This document shows, piece by piece, positions 31,060 through 32,830 of a stretch of DNA of 32,830 nucleotides (its first letter is position 1; the number at the start of each line of letters is the position of its first letter). A program made the position numbers and the translations under genes. Below the pieces are notes generated by a model. It was not told the origin of the DNA. It saw nothing but the letters and a program-made list of their open reading frames with translations, and ran no database searches. Source of the stretch: Terriglobia bacterium (GTDB lineage: Bacteria > Acidobacteriota > Terriglobia > Terriglobales > Acidobacteriaceae). The stretch lies in NCBI GenBank assembly GCA_021323935.1, contig JAJPJZ010000176.1:1-32830 (forward strand). Reading direction: 5' to 3'.

Positions 31060-32514
31060 TCATTTGCTCACCTTTTCGTCGCGCTTGGCTGCGGCTTCAA
31101 GCGGCCGCTGTGGCTCGGTCATGCGCACCGGATCAAGAATTTCGTTAATCTCTTCTTCCTTCAGCAATCCCTTGGAGCGTGCAATTTCGATAATCGATTT
31201 ACCGGTGGCGACCGATTCCTTGGCAATCTCCGCCGCCTTGGCATAACCGATGTAAGGATTCAGCGCGGTGGCGAGCGACACCGTGCTCTGCGCGTAGAAC
31301 TCAGCGCGCTTCGGATTCGCGGTGATGCCGGCCACGCACTTTTCCGTGAACTGGCGCAGCATGTTGGTCAGGATCGTGATGCTCTGCATCACGCTGTAAG
31401 CCATCGTCGGCATCATGACGTTGAGTTCGAGCTGGCCCGCCTGCACCGCCAGCGCCACTGCCGCGTCATTGCCGACTACCTGGAACGAAACCATGGCGGC
31501 CAGCTCAGGCATTACCGGATTAATCTTGCCCGGCATGATGCTTGAGCCCGGCTGCAGCGCCGGCAGGTTGATTTCGCCAAAGCCGGTGTTCGGGCCCGAG
31601 GAAAGCAGCCGCAGGTCGTTGGAGATGCGAATCACTTCGAGCGCCAGGTTGCGCAGCGCCGCCGAAACCGTGGCCATCGCCAGGTTCGACTGCATGGCGT
31701 ATCGCATATCGTCAACCGCGACCAGCTTCTGGCCTGAAATGCGTGCCAGGTTGGCCACGGCTTTTTCGCGGTAATCAGGATGAGTGTTGATGCCGGTTCC
31801 CACCGCCGAACCGCCCAGGCCCAACTCGCGCAGCAGCTCTGAATTTTGCCGAAGCAGCGTCGTTGAGCGGCGAATGGCGCCGGCGTAGGCGGCGAACTCC
31901 TGCCCCAGCCGCATCGGCACTGCATCCTGCATGTGCGTGCGGCCCGACTTCATGATGCCCCAGAACTCCTTGCCCTTAGCTTCGAACGCGGCCGCCAGCC
32001 GCTCCAGCACCGGATACAGCTCTTCGAGCGCCAGCAAACTCGCCAGCCGCATGCCGGTAGGGAAGACGTCGTTGGTGCTCTGGCCGTAGTTCACGTGGTC
32101 GTTAGGGTGGACGTTCTGGTATCCGCCGAGCGTTCCGCCCATGATTTCGTTGGCGCGGTTGGCGATGACTTCGTTGGTGTTCATGTGGAAGCTGACGCCG
32201 GCGCCGGCCTGGAACACGTCAACCACGAAAGCGTCGTTCCACTTTCCCTGCTGCACCTCGCGCGAGGCCTGGATGATTGCGTCCGCGCGCTTCGAATCAA
32301 CCAGGCCGAGGGTTTTGTTGGCTTCGGCGGCGGCTTCCTTGATCATTCCGAACGCGCGAATCAGCGTGGGATGGGCGCGCATGCCGCTGATGGGGTAATT
32401 TTCCACGGCGCGAGCAGTTTGAATTCCGTAGTAAACGCCGGCGGGAATTTCCTTGGTTCCGATGGAATCTTTTTCGGTGCGGGTGGCGCCTTTCGCCGAG
32501 CTGTTCCCAGACAT
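31060..32514 (-). CDS. aspA: Aspartate ammonia-lyase (fumarase/aspartase superfamily)
   Basis: DSIGTKEIPAGVYYGIQTARAVENYPISG; HMNTNEVIANRANEIMGG; SGRTHMQDAVPMRLGQEF; signature GSSIMPGKINPVMPE. Confidence 0.9.
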   Translation of the reverse strand: MSGNSSAKGATRTEKDSIGTKEIPAGVYYGIQTARAVENYPISGMRAHPTLIRAFGMIKEAAAEANKTLGLVDSKRADAIIQASREVQQGKWNDAFVVDVFQAGAGVSFHMNTNEVIANRANEIMGGTLGGYQNVHPNDHVNYGQSTNDVFPTGMRLASLLALEELYPVLERLAAAFEAKGKEFWGIMKSGRTHMQDAVPMRLGQEFAAYAGAIRRSTTLLRQNSELLRELGLGGSAVGTGINTHPDYREKAVANLARISGQKLVAVDDMRYAMQSNLAMATVSAALRNLALEVIRISNDLRLLSSGPNTGFGEINLPALQPGSSIMPGKINPVMPELAAMVSFQVVGNDAAVALAVQAGQLELNVMMPTMAYSVMQSITILTNMLRQFTEKCVAGITANPKRAEFYAQSTVSLATALNPYIGYAKAAEIAKESVATGKSIIEIARSKGLLKEEEINEILDPVRMTEPQRPLEAAAKRDEKVSK

Positions 32515-32555
32515 GATCGCTCCTGCTGAGTGCGAATAGAAATGAAGGACTCTAG

Positions 32556-32561
32556 ATTATA
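32556..32561 (-). promoter_or_regulatory. Possible -10 element for the aspartase gene
   Basis: TATAAT on the minus strand in the 98-bp divergent intergenic region; no clear -35. Confidence 0.35.
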
Positions 32562-32612
32562 TTGATAGCAAGTTTCGCAGCGCAGGCTGACGCAAGAATC
32601 TGACCCAGGCTG

Positions 32613-32830
32613 ATGCCGGAGAATGACATCTTCGACGTTGTAATCATCGGCGCCGGCCCGACCGGCCTGGCCTGCGCCATTGAGGCTCGCCGCGCCGGCT
32701 TCACCGCCCTGAACATCGACAAAGGGTGCTTGGTCAACTCGCTCTATAACTACCCCACCAACATGGTATTTTTCACCACGCCTGAGCTGCTTGAAATCGG
32801 CGATCTGCCTTTCACCACTTCCAATCAAAA
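32613..32830 (+). CDS. YpdA-like FAD/NAD(P)-dependent oxidoreductase, N-terminus only (runs off window)
   Basis: MPENDIFDVVIIGAGPTGLACAIEARRAGFTALNIDKGCLVNSLYNYPTNMVFFTTPELLEIGDLPFTTSNQK: GxGxxG Rossmann motif and the VNSxYxYPTxxxFFxxxExLEIGD pattern of YpdA-type proteins. Confidence 0.85.
   Translation, partial: MPENDIFDVVIIGAGPTGLACAIEARRAGFTALNIDKGCLVNSLYNYPTNMVFFTTPELLEIGDLPFTTSNQ

Overview
The window is a high-GC, densely coded chromosomal segment. Gene content (orphan ADOP-type ABC permease, secreted VPS10/BNR-repeat protein, lineage-type small secreted proteins) suggests an Acidobacteriota genome; this is inference, since no taxonomic marker is present. Left to right it holds: a DUF72 gene tail; a translationally coupled pair of XerD/XerC-like tyrosine recombinases; tRNA-Gln(CTG) with encoded CCA; a ~480 bp stretch of apparent gene debris; an APC permease with a Usp-like C-terminal region; a minus-strand block (ADOP permease with a frameshifted C-terminus, OprB-like porin, M1 aminopeptidase, SSS symporter, secreted hypothetical, second APC permease); a DUF2306 membrane protein; a large VPS10/BNR-repeat protein; endonuclease III; a chlorite-dismutase/HemQ-family protein; DedA; inositol-3-phosphate synthase; two signal-less trypsin-like proteases followed directly by a LuxR-type regulator with a degenerate receiver; a Tat-exported class V aminotransferase; an M48 metalloprotease; an isolated nuoB; aspartase; and the start of a YpdA-like oxidoreductase. 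Most of it is ordinary. The strongest candidates for follow-up are (1) the three-gene protease-protease-regulator cassette at 25117-27199, (2) the HemQ-family protein in which the expected proximal heme histidine aligns with Trp, and (3) the GNAT/histidine-kinase debris next to tRNA-Gln and the recombinase pair. All calls come from reading the sequence by eye; no searches were run.
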